This document shows, piece after piece, positions 1 through 8,588 of a DNA stretch of 64,000 bases. Made by a program: the position numbers and the translations under genes. Position 1 is the first letter of the stretch; each line of letters opens with the position of its first letter. The DNA is from Luteolibacter arcticus (lineage in GTDB: Bacteria; Verrucomicrobiota; Verrucomicrobiia; Verrucomicrobiales; Akkermansiaceae). Location of the stretch: contig NZ_JAPDDT010000003.1 in NCBI RefSeq assembly GCF_025950235.1, positions 372,001-436,000 on the forward strand, given 5' to 3'. The notes beneath the pieces were generated by a model. It searched no databases and was not told the DNA's origin. It worked only from the letters and a program-made list of their open reading frames with translations.

Positions 1-3000
1 ATGGTAGCCTTCCCCGAGCTCCACCGTCGCACGACGGCCGGCGCTGTTCTGGAAGTGAAGGAACACGGGCACCTTCCCGGGACTGGTGGAAAGAGCCGTG
101 CGGATCTCTTGCAAATCGCGCTCCGAGTGGCGTGCCGTCCATAGCGTGAGTTCCACCGCGCCCTTCGTCGCCGAGCTGCCGCGCGGCTTGAGCTCGTTGA
201 TCTCGGAGCCGGTCAGGCGGCGCGAGTCGGTGCGGTCATCCACTTGGATCTGCGCCTTGAAGCGGATCACCTTGCCGGCCGCCAGCACCCCGGCATCGCG
301 AGCCGGGACGAAGGACTCGCCCCACATCACGACTTCGGCGGAGCCGGTGAAATCCTCGACGACCATCACGCCGAAGGGCTTGCCGCTCTTGGTGACCTTG
401 CTTTCCAAGGTGCGGATCATCCCCGCGAAGGGGAAGCGGTCGCGTGGATTGCTGACCTCGATCTCATCCAGTAGGCCCAGCTTCATGAACTTGTCCGAGT
501 CGAGCACCCCGCGGAACTTATCGAGCGGATGGCCGGTGACGTAGAAGCCGAGCAGCTCCTTCTCGTGGGCAAGGCGGTCGTCCTTGCTCCACTCCTCCAC
601 AGCTACGGCAGTCATCGTACTTGCCGCGGGCGCGGTGCCGAAGTCCATCGCATCGAACATTGACACCTGTCCCGAGGCCCGGTCTTTCTGCGCTGAAGAA
701 GCGCTGGCCACGATCTGCTCGAGCCGTGACGTCATCCCGGATCGGGTCTCCCCGGTCCAATCAAAGGCTCCCGCCTTGATCAGGTTCTCTAGGATGCGCT
801 TGTTCACCGACTTCGAGTCGAGGCGGTTGGAAAAGTCCTCGATGGTCGTGAAGAGTCCGTTCTTCTCACGGTCCGCAATCGCAAACGCCATCGCGCCTTC
901 ACCCACGTTCTTGATCGCGGCGAGGCCATAGCGGATCGCAAACGCACCGGACGCGAGCTGCTCCGGCGCGAACCGCAGCTTCGACTTGTTCAGGTCCGGC
1001 GGCAGGATCTCGATGCCCATGCGGTGGCACTCCGCGACGAACACGCCGATCTTGTCGGTGTTGTTGATTTCGTTCGAGAGCAAGCCCGACATGAACTCCA
1101 CCGGGAAATTCGCCTTCAGGTAGGCGGTCCAATACGAAATGTGGCCGTAGCAGGCGGAGTGGGACTTGTTGAAGCCGTAGCCGGCGAACATTTCGATCTT
1201 CTCGAAGATCGCGTTGGCCAGCTTCTCATTAATGTTGTTCACCCGCGCCGCGCCCTCGACGAATTTCGAGCGCTCCTCGGCCATCTTCTTCGGGTCCTTC
1301 TTACCCATCGCGCGGCGCAGCAAGTCGGCGCCGCCGAGCGTGTAGCCGGCGAGCACCTTGGCAGCGTTCTGCACCTGCTCCTGATAGATCATCACCCCGT
1401 AGGTGTTGCCGCAGACCTGCTCCAGCAGCGGGTGCTCGTAGAAGGGCTTCTTGCGCCCCTTCTTTACCTCGATCATCTGGTCGATGAACTGCATGGCGCC
1501 CGGTCGATAGAGTGCGAGAAGGTCGATGATGTCGTCGATCTTCTCGATCTGGTACTTCCGGCAGGTCTCGACCATCCCGCCGGATTCCAGCTGGAACACA
1601 CCCATCGTCTCCCCTCGGTTCAGGATGTCGAAGGTGGGCTTGTTATCCAGCGGCACCTTCTCAATCTCGAAGTCAGGGATATGGCGGCGGATGTGCTCCA
1701 CGGCATCCTGGATCACGGTGAGGTTCTTCAGGCCGAGGAAGTCCATCTTCAGCAGGCCGACCTCGGTGATCGCGCCCATGTCATACTGGGTCACGACTTC
1801 GCCTTCATTGCCGCGGGTCAGCGGGACGTGCTCGTCCAGCGAGCGGTCGCCGATCACCACACCGGCCGCGTGGATGCCGACGTTGCGGGTCAGTCCTTCG
1901 AGCTTGAGCGCGTATTGCCACAGCTCCTGATAGGTCGAGGAGGCCTCGATCATTTCCTTCAGCTCCGGCTTCGCCTCGAATTCGCCTTTCAGCGTCACCC
2001 CGGGCTTGGCCTCGATCATCTTGGCCAGCCGGTCGGCATCGCCGTAGCTGACGCCCATCACGCGGGCGACGTCCCGCAGCACGCTCTTCGCACCGAGGGT
2101 GCCGTAGGTGATGATGTGGGAAACACTACGTTCGCCGTACTTCTGCCGGACATAGTCGATGACCTCCGGCCGGCGGCTCTGGCAGAAGTCGATGTCGACG
2201 TCGGGAGGGCTGACGCGCTCGGGATTGAGGAAGCGCTCGAACAGCAGGCCGAACTGAAGCGGACAGATGTTCGTGATCCCCATCGCGTAGGCGACCAGCG
2301 AACCGGCCGCCGAACCACGACCCGGCCCGACGGGAATGTCCTGATCGCGAGCCCACTGGATGAAGTCGGCAGTGATCAAGAAGTACGACGCGAAGCCGAG
2401 CTGGTTGATGATGTTCACCTCGTACTTGAGGCGCTCCTGCACCTCGGCACTCGCCGCCCGTTCCGGCGTGTAGCGCTTCAGCAAGCCCTCCTGACACCAG
2501 CGCATCAGGTATTCCTCACGCGGCGAACCATCGGGCGAATCGAACTGCGGATACTTCTCCGAACTCGTCGAATCCAACTTGATCTCCACATTGCAGCGCT
2601 CGGCGATCTCCAGCGTCGCATCGCACGCACCGGGGATCTCCGCGAACAACGTCCGCATTTCCTCCGCCGACTTGAAATACACCTCCGGGGTGTAGCGCAT
2701 CCGGTTCTCGTCGATGATCAGGCGGCCGGTGCCGATGCAGATCATCACGTCGTGCGCTTCGTGGTCGCTGCGGTTCACGAAGTGGACGTCATTCGCCGCC
2801 ACCGGCTTGAGCCCGAATTCCGCGGCGAGCTTCAGCAGCCCCGGCGTGATCTTCCGCTGCGGCTCCAGACCGTGGTCGTGGATCTCCACGTAAACGTTCT
2901 CCTTGCCGTAAATGTCCACCAGCTCCCCCATCGTCTCGCGGGCCTTCGCCTCGTCGCCGAGCAGCAGCCACTCATTGACCGGGCCGGAAATGCAGCCGGT

Positions 3001-3414
3001 GAGGCAGATCACCCCCTTCGCGAACTTGCGGAGCGCCGTGCGGTCCACCCGCGGCTTGCCATGGTAGAGACCCTCGAGGTGGCCGAGGGAAACGAGCTTC
3101 TGCAAATTCGTCCACCCCTCGTCGGTCTCCGCCAACAGCGTCATGTGGCAGGCCCGCTTGCGGCCGGGGATGTCCTTCTTGTCCTCCAGATTCTGCGGCG
3201 CCAGATAGATCTCGCAGCCAAAGATCGGCTTCACCCCGGCCTTCTTGCAGGATTGGAAGAACTCGATGGCCCCGAAGAGGTTGCCGTGGTCCGTCATCGC
3301 CACCGCCGGCATCCCGTATTCCTTCGCCTTCGCGGCGATCTCCTTGGTCCGGGCGAGACCGTCGAGGAGCGAGTATTCAGTGTGCAGGTGAAGGTGGACG
3401 AAGGAGTCGGACAT
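1..3414 (-). CDS. dnaE: DNA polymerase III alpha subunit, 5' part (runs off left edge)
   Basis: Replicative polymerase catalytic subunit; 1138 residues are visible and the reading frame is open at position 1, so only the extreme C-terminus is missing (the E. coli protein has 1160 residues). The N-terminal PHP domain starts with HLHLHTEYSLLDG. The palm carries the catalytic acidic motif PPDVDIDFCQ at about residues 405-412, with GPGRGSAAGS just before it. The thumb/finger region contains GFNKSHSACYG and YRPGAMQFIDQMIE. An OB-fold follows near the end (FAGMIRTLESKVTKSGKPF). The ATG at 3414 is chosen because MSDSFVHLHLHTEYS matches the family start. It is divergent from the vapBC-like pair. Identification is firm; the 814-residue open frame on the opposite strand is a shadow. 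Confidence 0.98.
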   Translation of the reverse strand, partial: MSDSFVHLHLHTEYSLLDGLARTKEIAAKAKEYGMPAVAMTDHGNLFGAIEFFQSCKKAGVKPIFGCEIYLAPQNLEDKKDIPGRKRACHMTLLAETDEGWTNLQKLVSLGHLEGLYHGKPRVDRTALRKFAKGVICLTGCISGPVNEWLLLGDEAKARETMGELVDIYGKENVYVEIHDHGLEPQRKITPGLLKLAAEFGLKPVAANDVHFVNRSDHEAHDVMICIGTGRLIIDENRMRYTPEVYFKSAEEMRTLFAEIPGACDATLEIAERCNVEIKLDSTSSEKYPQFDSPDGSPREEYLMRWCQEGLLKRYTPERAASAEVQERLKYEVNIINQLGFASYFLITADFIQWARDQDIPVGPGRGSAAGSLVAYAMGITNICPLQFGLLFERFLNPERVSPPDVDIDFCQSRRPEVIDYVRQKYGERSVSHIITYGTLGAKSVLRDVARVMGVSYGDADRLAKMIEAKPGVTLKGEFEAKPELKEMIEASSTYQELWQYALKLEGLTRNVGIHAAGVVIGDRSLDEHVPLTRGNEGEVVTQYDMGAITEVGLLKMDFLGLKNLTVIQDAVEHIRRHIPDFEIEKVPLDNKPTFDILNRGETMGVFQLESGGMVETCRKYQIEKIDDIIDLLALYRPGAMQFIDQMIEVKKGRKKPFYEHPLLEQVCGNTYGVMIYQEQVQNAAKVLAGYTLGGADLLRRAMGKKDPKKMAEERSKFVEGAARVNNINEKLANAIFEKIEMFAGYGFNKSHSACYGHISYWTAYLKANFPVEFMSGLLSNEINNTDKIGVFVAECHRMGIEILPPDLNKSKLRFAPEQLASGAFAIRYGLAAIKNVGEGAMAFAIADREKNGLFTTIEDFSNRLDSKSVNKRILENLIKAGAFDWTGETRSGMTSRLEQIVASASSAQKDRASGQVSMFDAMDFGTAPAASTMTAVAVEEWSKDDRLAHEKELLGFYVTGHPLDKFRGVLDSDKFMKLGLLDEIEVSNPRDRFPFAGMIRTLESKVTKSGKPFGVMVVEDFTGSAEVVMWGESFVPARDAGVLAAGKVIRFKAQIQVDDRTDSRRLTGSEINELKPRGSSATKGAVELTLWTARHSERDLQEIRTALSTSPGKVPVFLHFQNSAGRRATVELGEGYH

Positions 3415-3486
3415 CGGGCGCGGGAGACTTTGGACAGGCCAGCGCGGAAGGGCAAGAGAGCCGGCTAACAGAACTCAGCCCGCACT

Positions 3487-3515
3487 TTGACATAAGTATG
3501 CGTCGATAGTATGCT
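3487..3515 (+). promoter_or_regulatory. Sigma-70-type promoter of the vapBC-like pair
   Basis: TTGACA at 3487-3492 matches the -35 consensus exactly. After 17 bp comes TATGCT at 3510-3515 (4 of 6 for -10). Transcription would start near 3522, directly at the ATG at 3523, giving a leaderless or nearly leaderless mRNA. The repeated pentamer TATGC (3499-3503 and 3511-3515, 12 bp apart) within the promoter could be an operator for the ribbon-helix-helix antitoxin; that is inference. Confidence 0.6.
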
Positions 3516-3522
3516 CACCCAC

Positions 3523-3753
3523 ATGAAGCGCACCACCTTGATCCTCGACGAGGCCTGCATGGATGGCGTGAGGCAACTCGCACATCAGCAAGGCCGCCCC
3601 ATGTCCCAGGTGGTCAATGAGTTGCTTGCCGATGGCCTGCTCCGCCAGCGGGACCGCCCGAGCCGGACCTTTGAGCTACCCCGCTTCGACATGGGGCGAC
3701 CGGGCGTCAACCTGGCCGACCGCGACGCCTTGGAATCCGTGATGGAATCGTGA
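3523..3753 (+). CDS. VapB-like ribbon-helix-helix antitoxin
   Basis: 76-residue protein starting MKRTTLILDEACMDGVRQL, a typical beta-strand followed by helices of the RHH/CopG-like antitoxin fold. The C-terminal half (SRTFELPRFDMGRPGVNLAD) resembles the extended toxin-binding tail of VapB proteins. An ATG at 3511 would add four residues, but it overlaps the predicted -10 box, so 3523 is preferred. It overlaps the downstream PIN-domain gene, as expected of a translationally coupled toxin-antitoxin pair. Such antitoxins usually bind their own promoter with the toxin; the TATGC repeats upstream fit this. Confidence 0.85.
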   Translation: MKRTTLILDEACMDGVRQLAHQQGRPMSQVVNELLADGLLRQRDRPSRTFELPRFDMGRPGVNLADRDALESVMES

Positions 3754-4196
3754 TGCCCGGCCTGATCGACACGAACGTCCTGCTCTACGCCGCGAACTCC
3801 TCGTGCGGCGAACACCCGGCCGCCCGCGACTTCCTCACCGCCGCCGCCACCTCGGCGGACAGGTGGTATCTCACGGATGCGATCCTCTACGAATTCCTCC
3901 GGGTCGCGACTCATCCCAAGGTCTTCCCCCGCCCGCTTACCTGGCGGGAGGCCTTCGACTTCCTGCGCCCGCTTATTGCCTGCGAGGCATTCACGATCCT
4001 GGAGTCCGGGCCGCGCCACTGGGAACTGCTGGAAAAGGAGTTGCCCGCGCTGGCCCATCCTTCCGGGAACTTGTTCTTCGACATCCGCACCACCGTCATG
4101 ATGCGGGAGCGCGGCATCCGGACGATTTACACCCGGGACAAGGACTTCCTGCAGTTCCGCGGCATCGAGGTGGTCGATCCCTTTTCCCCGCCGTGA
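3753..4196 (+). CDS. VapC-like PIN-domain ribonuclease toxin
   Basis: 147-residue PIN-domain protein. The first conserved acidic residue lies in MPGLIDTNVLLYA (Asp6). A second is the Glu of LYEFLRVATHP. Late acidic residues lie in FFDIRTTVMMRERGI and YTRDKDFLQF. PIN toxins of type II systems are Mg-dependent RNases, commonly cutting tRNA or rRNA; the substrate here cannot be read from sequence. The ATG at 3753 overlaps the antitoxin stop by one base; a GTG at 3750 is an alternative with a 4-base overlap. The pairing with an RHH antitoxin supports the assignment. Confidence 0.88.
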   Translation: MPGLIDTNVLLYAANSSCGEHPAARDFLTAAATSADRWYLTDAILYEFLRVATHPKVFPRPLTWREAFDFLRPLIACEAFTILESGPRHWELLEKELPALAHPSGNLFFDIRTTVMMRERGIRTIYTRDKDFLQFRGIEVVDPFSPP

Positions 4197-4226
4197 CTCC
4201 CGCCGGCGATCTGCTAGAAGCACACG

Positions 4227-4907
4227 ATGCCAGATCCCGCCGAGCGCTTCATCGAGGCCGCCGTCCGCCCCCTGGCGGACAACCCGGAGATGCAAATGCT
4301 GGCAGCGCAGGAGCTGCGGGCCGCCATGGAGAAAGGCCCCGAGGGCGTTTCCGATGCCTCGCTGGAGCAGGCGACGGCGAATCTGGAGAAAGCCCCGTCG
4401 AAGAGACACTGGAAGACCTATTTATATGCCGCCGCATTGGTGGCAGCGATTTTCGCCGCAATTCCTGTGGCAAGGGACTACATGCGGCTTCGGCTCGCGT
4501 CGTGGGCCCTGTTTGCGATGACTGACTCGTGGGCCGTCGCGTTGCCGGGCCCTCCTTTCGAGCCGGATGTGATCCAACAGGTGCCGGGGCTATTCGGCCC
4601 CCTGACGGCTTCGGAACGCCTGCTGCTCTTCGGCGACCTCTCGCAACCGTCAAAAGCGGAAGCAATGCGGCGTCTTTGGGACAGCTCACCGGAGGATCCC
4701 GCCCTGTTCGCTGACTACGCCCGCGCATGCACGTCGAAGCAAAGTCTGCCGGTTGATTTCCTCAAGACCGCCGACCGCCTGGACCCGCAGAATGCGTGGT
4801 TCCGCTACCTCGCGGCGGGCGTCACGGCCTACAAATCAGTAGAAGCACGAAGGTCTCCCACCACGTCCTCAAGCGGAATCCGAATGCCCCGAGATTCCGT
4901 GTCCTGA
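4227..4907 (+). CDS. Membrane protein, N-terminal part of a frameshifted gene
   Basis: 226 codons. A soluble N-terminus rich in Ala/Glu is followed by one transmembrane segment (WKTYLYAAALVAAIFAAIPVA, about residues 62-82) and an extracytoplasmic part with TPR-like helices (LFADYARACTSKQ, LDPQNAWFRYLAAG). After about residue 205 the frame reads a poor Ser/Thr/Arg tail and stops, while good coding continues in the frame starting near 4840 (see next entry). The two were most likely one gene of about 640 codons; whether the shift is a real mutation, a recoding site or an assembly error cannot be decided here. A TGCTAGAAG extended -10-like site (4212-4220) lies just before the ATG. Family not recognised. 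Confidence 0.65.
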   Translation: MPDPAERFIEAAVRPLADNPEMQMLAAQELRAAMEKGPEGVSDASLEQATANLEKAPSKRHWKTYLYAAALVAAIFAAIPVARDYMRLRLASWALFAMTDSWAVALPGPPFEPDVIQQVPGLFGPLTASERLLLFGDLSQPSKAEAMRRLWDSSPEDPALFADYARACTSKQSLPVDFLKTADRLDPQNAWFRYLAAGVTAYKSVEARRSPTTSSSGIRMPRDSVS

Positions 4908-6166
4908 ATCCAGTGGCGCATGCCGACGCTATCCGGCTCTTCGGGGAGGCATCCCGTCTCCCTGTATCGAATTCATATCGGAAGGAACTTCTCCTCCGTC
5001 GGCTGGAGATCCTGCCTCCGGGCAACGACGTGCTCGAGCGAAGTTTCACGAGGGCCTACCTCTGGATGTGGGTTCCGAGCGTGTATGCTTCCTGGGGAAG
5101 CCTCTCCCTTTCCCTCTCCGCTCGTGCCGAAGAATTGGCGGCCGCGGGCGATCGGGAGGGCTTCCAGTCGCTCGCAGAAGCATGGGAAATTTTCGCCCGC
5201 AGGTCCATTGAGGGCGGGGATATGAGGCCGACTCCCTTTGGACCCGTGCCCGCTTTTGCACGCGCCGCGCAAGCCCTCGGCCTGGAGCCACAAGCTGCCC
5301 GATACTCGCGTCTGGAATCGGCGGTCGAGAAGCGGAAGCAAGAAAAAGTCGCCCACCCACCCGTCGTCGAGCGAAGCGACATCATGCCCGGCGTCATGGC
5401 GACCCGCGCGGCGTGGCAGCGCGTGGCATCAGCTGGAGCCGGGGTGGTGATCCTTGCAGCTTTTCTTCTGGCTGCCAGCGGCCGCTGGATGCGTGGCCTC
5501 CAAGCCCGTCGCCTTTCGGCGTCCCTGGTTCAAGTACTAGGTTCATCGGACTACCGCCGGATTATCATCGGAGGGGTGGTCATTCCCTTCCTGGCCCATT
5601 CTCTCGCGGAGTGGCTGATCCCCACTGCTTCCCTCCCCGACACGACGGATCCAGGACTCGTCGCCGCCCTGCGCTTCGGAGCGCTCGCCGCGGCCATCCT
5701 TACGCTTCCCGCACTCCTCGCGTTCCGGCAACTCGGCCTCCATCTGGAGCGCCTGAGCTGGTCAAAAACATCGGTCGCCGCGGTTGCGGCCAGCGCAACC
5801 ATGACAGCGTTCGCGGCAGCCAGCGGATACACCCTGAGCATGCCCGCATGGGTAATAGGTTGGGCGTTTGTCATCGTGCTCTCGGGCGTGGTCTTCATCA
5901 ATTTGCTCTTCGGCGTTCTTGTCACCCCGCGGCGTGACGCCTTGCAGTTCCTCACGTGGACTCGCAGCCTGCTTCCCGCCTATGCGACAGGACTTCTCCT
6001 GCTGGCCATCCTCGTCCCCTTCCACCACGCCCGGGATAAGCATTGGACGAAATTGAATGTCCTCACGAAAATCGAGGCGGGCGTTCCCGCGATGAATCGC
6101 TACGAGTATCAGGTCGAAAACCAGTTGAGGAACGAGCTGCTGGAGTTGCTGGATGCAAAACCCTGA
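4796..6166 (+). CDS. Polytopic membrane protein, C-terminal part of the frameshifted gene
   Basis: Open from 4796, but coding character begins around 4845 (KVSHHVLKRNPNAPRFRVLNP), continuing the upstream fragment in the -1 frame. A soluble helical region (GEASRLPVSNSYRKELLLRRLE, then LSARAEELAAAGDREGFQSL) is followed by about six hydrophobic segments: VVILAAFLLAA, IIIGGVVIPFLAHSL, FGALAAAILTLPALLA, VAAVAASATMTAFAAASG, WAFVIVLSGVVFINLLFGVLV and LLPAYATGLLLLAILVPF. It ends with a short cytoplasmic helix. The first ATG is probably not a true start. No family is recognised; the layout of a TPR-like soluble domain and a bundle of membrane helices does not reveal a function. Confidence 0.65.
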   Translation: MVPLPRGGRHGLQISRSTKVSHHVLKRNPNAPRFRVLNPVAHADAIRLFGEASRLPVSNSYRKELLLRRLEILPPGNDVLERSFTRAYLWMWVPSVYASWGSLSLSLSARAEELAAAGDREGFQSLAEAWEIFARRSIEGGDMRPTPFGPVPAFARAAQALGLEPQAARYSRLESAVEKRKQEKVAHPPVVERSDIMPGVMATRAAWQRVASAGAGVVILAAFLLAASGRWMRGLQARRLSASLVQVLGSSDYRRIIIGGVVIPFLAHSLAEWLIPTASLPDTTDPGLVAALRFGALAAAILTLPALLAFRQLGLHLERLSWSKTSVAAVAASATMTAFAAASGYTLSMPAWVIGWAFVIVLSGVVFINLLFGVLVTPRRDALQFLTWTRSLLPAYATGLLLLAILVPFHHARDKHWTKLNVLTKIEAGVPAMNRYEYQVENQLRNELLELLDAKP

Positions 6167-6281
6167 GAGGCCGCGTTGCCCGCGCCGATCGAGCCTACAA
6201 TGAATCGTTTCGGCATGAGGGGACCAAACGATGCACCAAGAGGTGCTGGAGCTGATCAGAGAAGCACGGTGAATTAAGCCC

Positions 6282-6668
6282 ATGAAGATCGAACGCCTCC
6301 ACCACGCCGCCATCATCGCCTCGGACTACTCGCGATCGAAAGCCTTCTACACCGAAGTCCTCGGCCTGCATATCCTCGCGGAGACGTATCGCGAGGCGCG
6401 GGACTCGTGGAAGCTGGATCTGGAGCTTCCCGACGGCACGCAGATCGAGCTGTTCTCGTTTCCCGATCCGCCGAAGCGGCCGAGCTACCCGGAAGCCTGC
6501 GGCTTGCGGCATCTGGCATTCACGGTGGCGGATGTCGAAGAAGCAGTGGCTCTGTTAGAGACGAAAGGCGTGACGGTGGAACCGGTGCGCATCGACGAGC
6601 TGACCGGCAAACGCTTCACCTTCTTCGCGGATCCCGATGGCTTGCCGTTGGAGCTTTATGAGGCATAG
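6282..6668 (+). CDS. VOC-family (glyoxalase I-like) metalloprotein, GloA2/YaeR type
   Basis: 128 residues, one vicinal-oxygen-chelate domain of two beta-alpha-beta-beta-beta modules. The sequence is very close in pattern to E. coli YaeR (HHAAIIASDY, YREARDSWK, PSYPEACGLRHLAF, ADPDGLPLELYE). His8, Glu56, His77 and Glu124 fall where glyoxalase I places its four metal ligands, so a metal site is likely intact. Members of this subgroup are annotated as lactoylglutathione lyase-like, but their physiological substrate is generally unproven. The gene stands alone and is convergent with the bufferin-like operon; a nested palindrome lies between them. Confidence 0.85.
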   Translation: MKIERLHHAAIIASDYSRSKAFYTEVLGLHILAETYREARDSWKLDLELPDGTQIELFSFPDPPKRPSYPEACGLRHLAFTVADVEEAVALLETKGVTVEPVRIDELTGKRFTFFADPDGLPLELYEA

Positions 6669-6680
6669 GCCCTGCGACCG

Positions 6681-6737
6681 ATAAGGGGTGTCGACGTTCC
6701 GTCGACACGGCGTGGACGGAACGTCCACACTCCTTAT
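6681..6737. repeat. Nested palindromic REP-like element between convergent genes
   Basis: Outer arms ATAAGGGGTGT (6681-6691) and ACACTCCTTAT (6727-6737) enclose two inner hairpins: GTGTCGACG/CGTCGACAC with a TTC loop, and GTGGACG/CGTCCAC with a GAA loop. It sits between convergent stop codons (6668 and 6779), the usual place of REP/BIME elements, and could also stabilise or terminate transcripts from both sides. Confidence 0.65.
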
Positions 6738-6778
6738 GGAGCTGCGCCCAGCGCCTCCGCCATTCCGTTAGAAGTCCC

Positions 6779-7660
6779 TCAATCCTCCATCGCCCGCGCC
6801 TGCGACCCCATCTTGTCCACCCCGCTCCAATCATCCCCTTGGGTCACAAGTTCGATCACCTCGCTGCCGCGCGCGGTGATCCAGCCACGCGATTGCCACT
6901 CGGCAAACCATCTCTGCACCTCTTCAGGCGTCGGCTCGGGGTCCACCGGTTCGGCGAACAACTCATCCAAACGCCCGCCAATCTTCAATCGCTGGAGGAG
7001 GACATACTCCACCGGATCCAGGCGCTGCATGTGAGCCCCCTTCGCCCCCCGCCACACCGCAACGTACGTCGTTACCTCTTCGCACGGCTCAAAGGACTTC
7101 CACGTGTGGCAAAGATCCGCCGGCACCGGCATCTCGATCAGCCGCACGTGCGGTTGCAGTTCCAGCGCCTCGCTAGCAATCCGCTCAGGCGGCAGCGGTT
7201 GGCGCTCGGCGGACTCGAAGGTCTCCATCGCCGCATACTCAAGCTCGGCCACCGCGGCGAACCAGCGGCGGCGGACCGGGTCGAGGCCTTCCCAGCCGGA
7301 GACAAACCGCGCCACCGCCCGCCCCAGATGCCGGAGCGTGAAGCTCTCCGACGGGAACGCTTGCAAGTAGGCCTCCAGCATACTCCAGAAGGCCTCCTCG
7401 CCGGCCATCCTTCTCAGCACGGGAAAATCGTCCGCCACCGAGTCCAGCACGCGGAACCAATACTGCCGGTGATAGAGCTCGAGCCGCTCCGCCGAGGACA
7501 AGTTCTCGCCCGGCTTCATCAGCTCCTCCGCCTTCGCGAGGAACTCCGGCGAATGCCCCTCATTGTTAGGAGGCAGTTCGGTGCTGCGGCGACTCGTCCC
7601 GCGCAACGGCATCTGCAGGGCGGCGAAAAACTCCCGCTGGACCTCTTCAAGCGGCTTCAT
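6779..7660 (-). CDS. DUF2063 family protein, partner of the MNIO enzyme (BufC/HvfC-like)
   Basis: 293 residues from the ATG at 7660; the open frame extends upstream but MKPLEEVQREFFAAL is the family-typical start. The N-terminal DUF2063 region contains SSAERLELYHRQYWFRVLDSVADDFPVLRRMAGEEAFW and FPSESFTLRHLG. A C-terminal winged-helix-like part follows (LDPVEYVLLQRLKIGGRLDELF, WFAEWQSRGWITA). In bufferin and related RiPP operons this family binds the precursor leader and presents it to the DUF692 enzyme. It overlaps the 3' end of the DUF692 gene by 14 bp, so the two are translationally coupled and probably act as a complex. No membrane segment is visible, so a cytoplasmic role is expected. Confidence 0.88.
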   Translation of the reverse strand: MKPLEEVQREFFAALQMPLRGTSRRSTELPPNNEGHSPEFLAKAEELMKPGENLSSAERLELYHRQYWFRVLDSVADDFPVLRRMAGEEAFWSMLEAYLQAFPSESFTLRHLGRAVARFVSGWEGLDPVRRRWFAAVAELEYAAMETFESAERQPLPPERIASEALELQPHVRLIEMPVPADLCHTWKSFEPCEEVTTYVAVWRGAKGAHMQRLDPVEYVLLQRLKIGGRLDELFAEPVDPEPTPEEVQRWFAEWQSRGWITARGSEVIELVTQGDDWSGVDKMGSQARAMED

Positions 7661-8510
7661 GCTCTTCCTTCTTCGCCAATGCCGAGGCACGCCACGTTTC
7701 GGACTTCTTCGCCTCCGTCCACACCTCGTCAAAGGACGGGATGCGACCGTCCCACTCTAACAACGTCGCCACCGGGCCGCAGCGTTCGATCGCCCGTTCG
7801 TACAGCTTCCACACCGGATCGATGACCGGATGATCGTGGGTATCCACGATGAATCGCTCGTAGCGCGAATGCCCGGCGATGTGGATCTGCGCCACGCGTT
7901 CGGGCGGCACGAAATTGACATACGCCATCGGGTCGAAGCCGTTGTTCACCGAGGAGACATAGATGTTGTTCACGTCTAACAGGATCCCCACGTCCGCCAG
8001 CTCCGCGACCTCGGCAAGGAATTCCCACTCGGTCATTTCGTTGCCATTGAATTCGCCGTAGCTGCTGACGTTTTCCATCGCCAGCGGCACCTCCAGAAAG
8101 TCCTGCGTGATCCGCAGGTTCTCGGCCGTCTTCCGCGCCGCCTCGAAGGTGAAAGGAATCGGCAGCAGGTCATGGCTCATGCTGCCATCCACGCTGCCCC
8201 AGCACAGGTGATCGGAGAGCCATGGCGTCTTCGTCCGCCGCACCAGCCGCTTGAGCCGGCGCAGGTGATCGAACTTCACGCCACCCGCATCACCCGGATA
8301 CATGCCCACCCCGTGCTGGACCACACGGTACTGGTCGAGAATCCGTTCAAGCACCGCGAGCGCACGACCGCCTTCGACCATGTAGTTCTCGGAAATGATC
8401 TCGAACCACCCGACCGCCGGCTTTTCGGAAAGGATGTGATTGTAGTGCGGCACCCGCAGGCCGATGCCCGTGGCCAATTCCACGCCAGAGGTAAACCGGG
8501 GATGGCTCAT
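7647..8510 (-). CDS. DUF692 multinuclear iron-dependent oxidase (MNIO; BufB/MbnB-like)
   Basis: 287 residues, a TIM-barrel enzyme of the DUF692/UPF0276 family. Members use a cluster of two or three irons and O2 to modify Cys (or other) residues of RiPP precursors, as in methanobactin and bufferin synthesis. Conserved metal-site elements are present: QHGVGMY (His66), LSDHLCW (Asp100, His101), LAMENVSSYG (Glu146, Asn147), LLDVNNIYV (Asp179, Asn181-182), IHIAGHS (His210, His214) and DTHDHP (Asp223, His225). The active site therefore looks complete. The gene follows the Cys-repeat precursor after a 78-bp gap holding a terminator-like hairpin and overlaps the DUF2063 gene. Substrate assignment to the upstream precursor is inferred from gene order. 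Confidence 0.93.
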   Translation of the reverse strand: MSHPRFTSGVELATGIGLRVPHYNHILSEKPAVGWFEIISENYMVEGGRALAVLERILDQYRVVQHGVGMYPGDAGGVKFDHLRRLKRLVRRTKTPWLSDHLCWGSVDGSMSHDLLPIPFTFEAARKTAENLRITQDFLEVPLAMENVSSYGEFNGNEMTEWEFLAEVAELADVGILLDVNNIYVSSVNNGFDPMAYVNFVPPERVAQIHIAGHSRYERFIVDTHDHPVIDPVWKLYERAIERCGPVATLLEWDGRIPSFDEVWTEAKKSETWRASALAKKEEHEAA

Positions 8511-8537
8511 GGTTCCCGCACGTTCTGTTAGAGACGG

Positions 8538-8569
8538 AAAAACCCCGCGGCACCGTTTGAGCCGCGGGG
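8538..8569 (-). terminator. Intrinsic terminator / attenuator between precursor and MNIO gene
   Basis: On the minus strand a perfect 9-bp stem CCCCGCGGC/GCCGCGGGG (8543-8569, 9-nt loop) is followed by five U. It lies after the precursor stop and before the MNIO start, so partial read-through would give many precursor transcripts and few enzyme transcripts. Confidence 0.8.
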
Positions 8570-8588
8570 CATTCCATGACGGAAAAAA

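Noticed and set aside
1024..3468. 814-codon open frame opposite dnaE
   Set aside because: It is antisense to a firmly identified gene, is rich in His/Arg/Leu/Asp as expected from the reverse of GC-rich codons, and has no recognisable domain.
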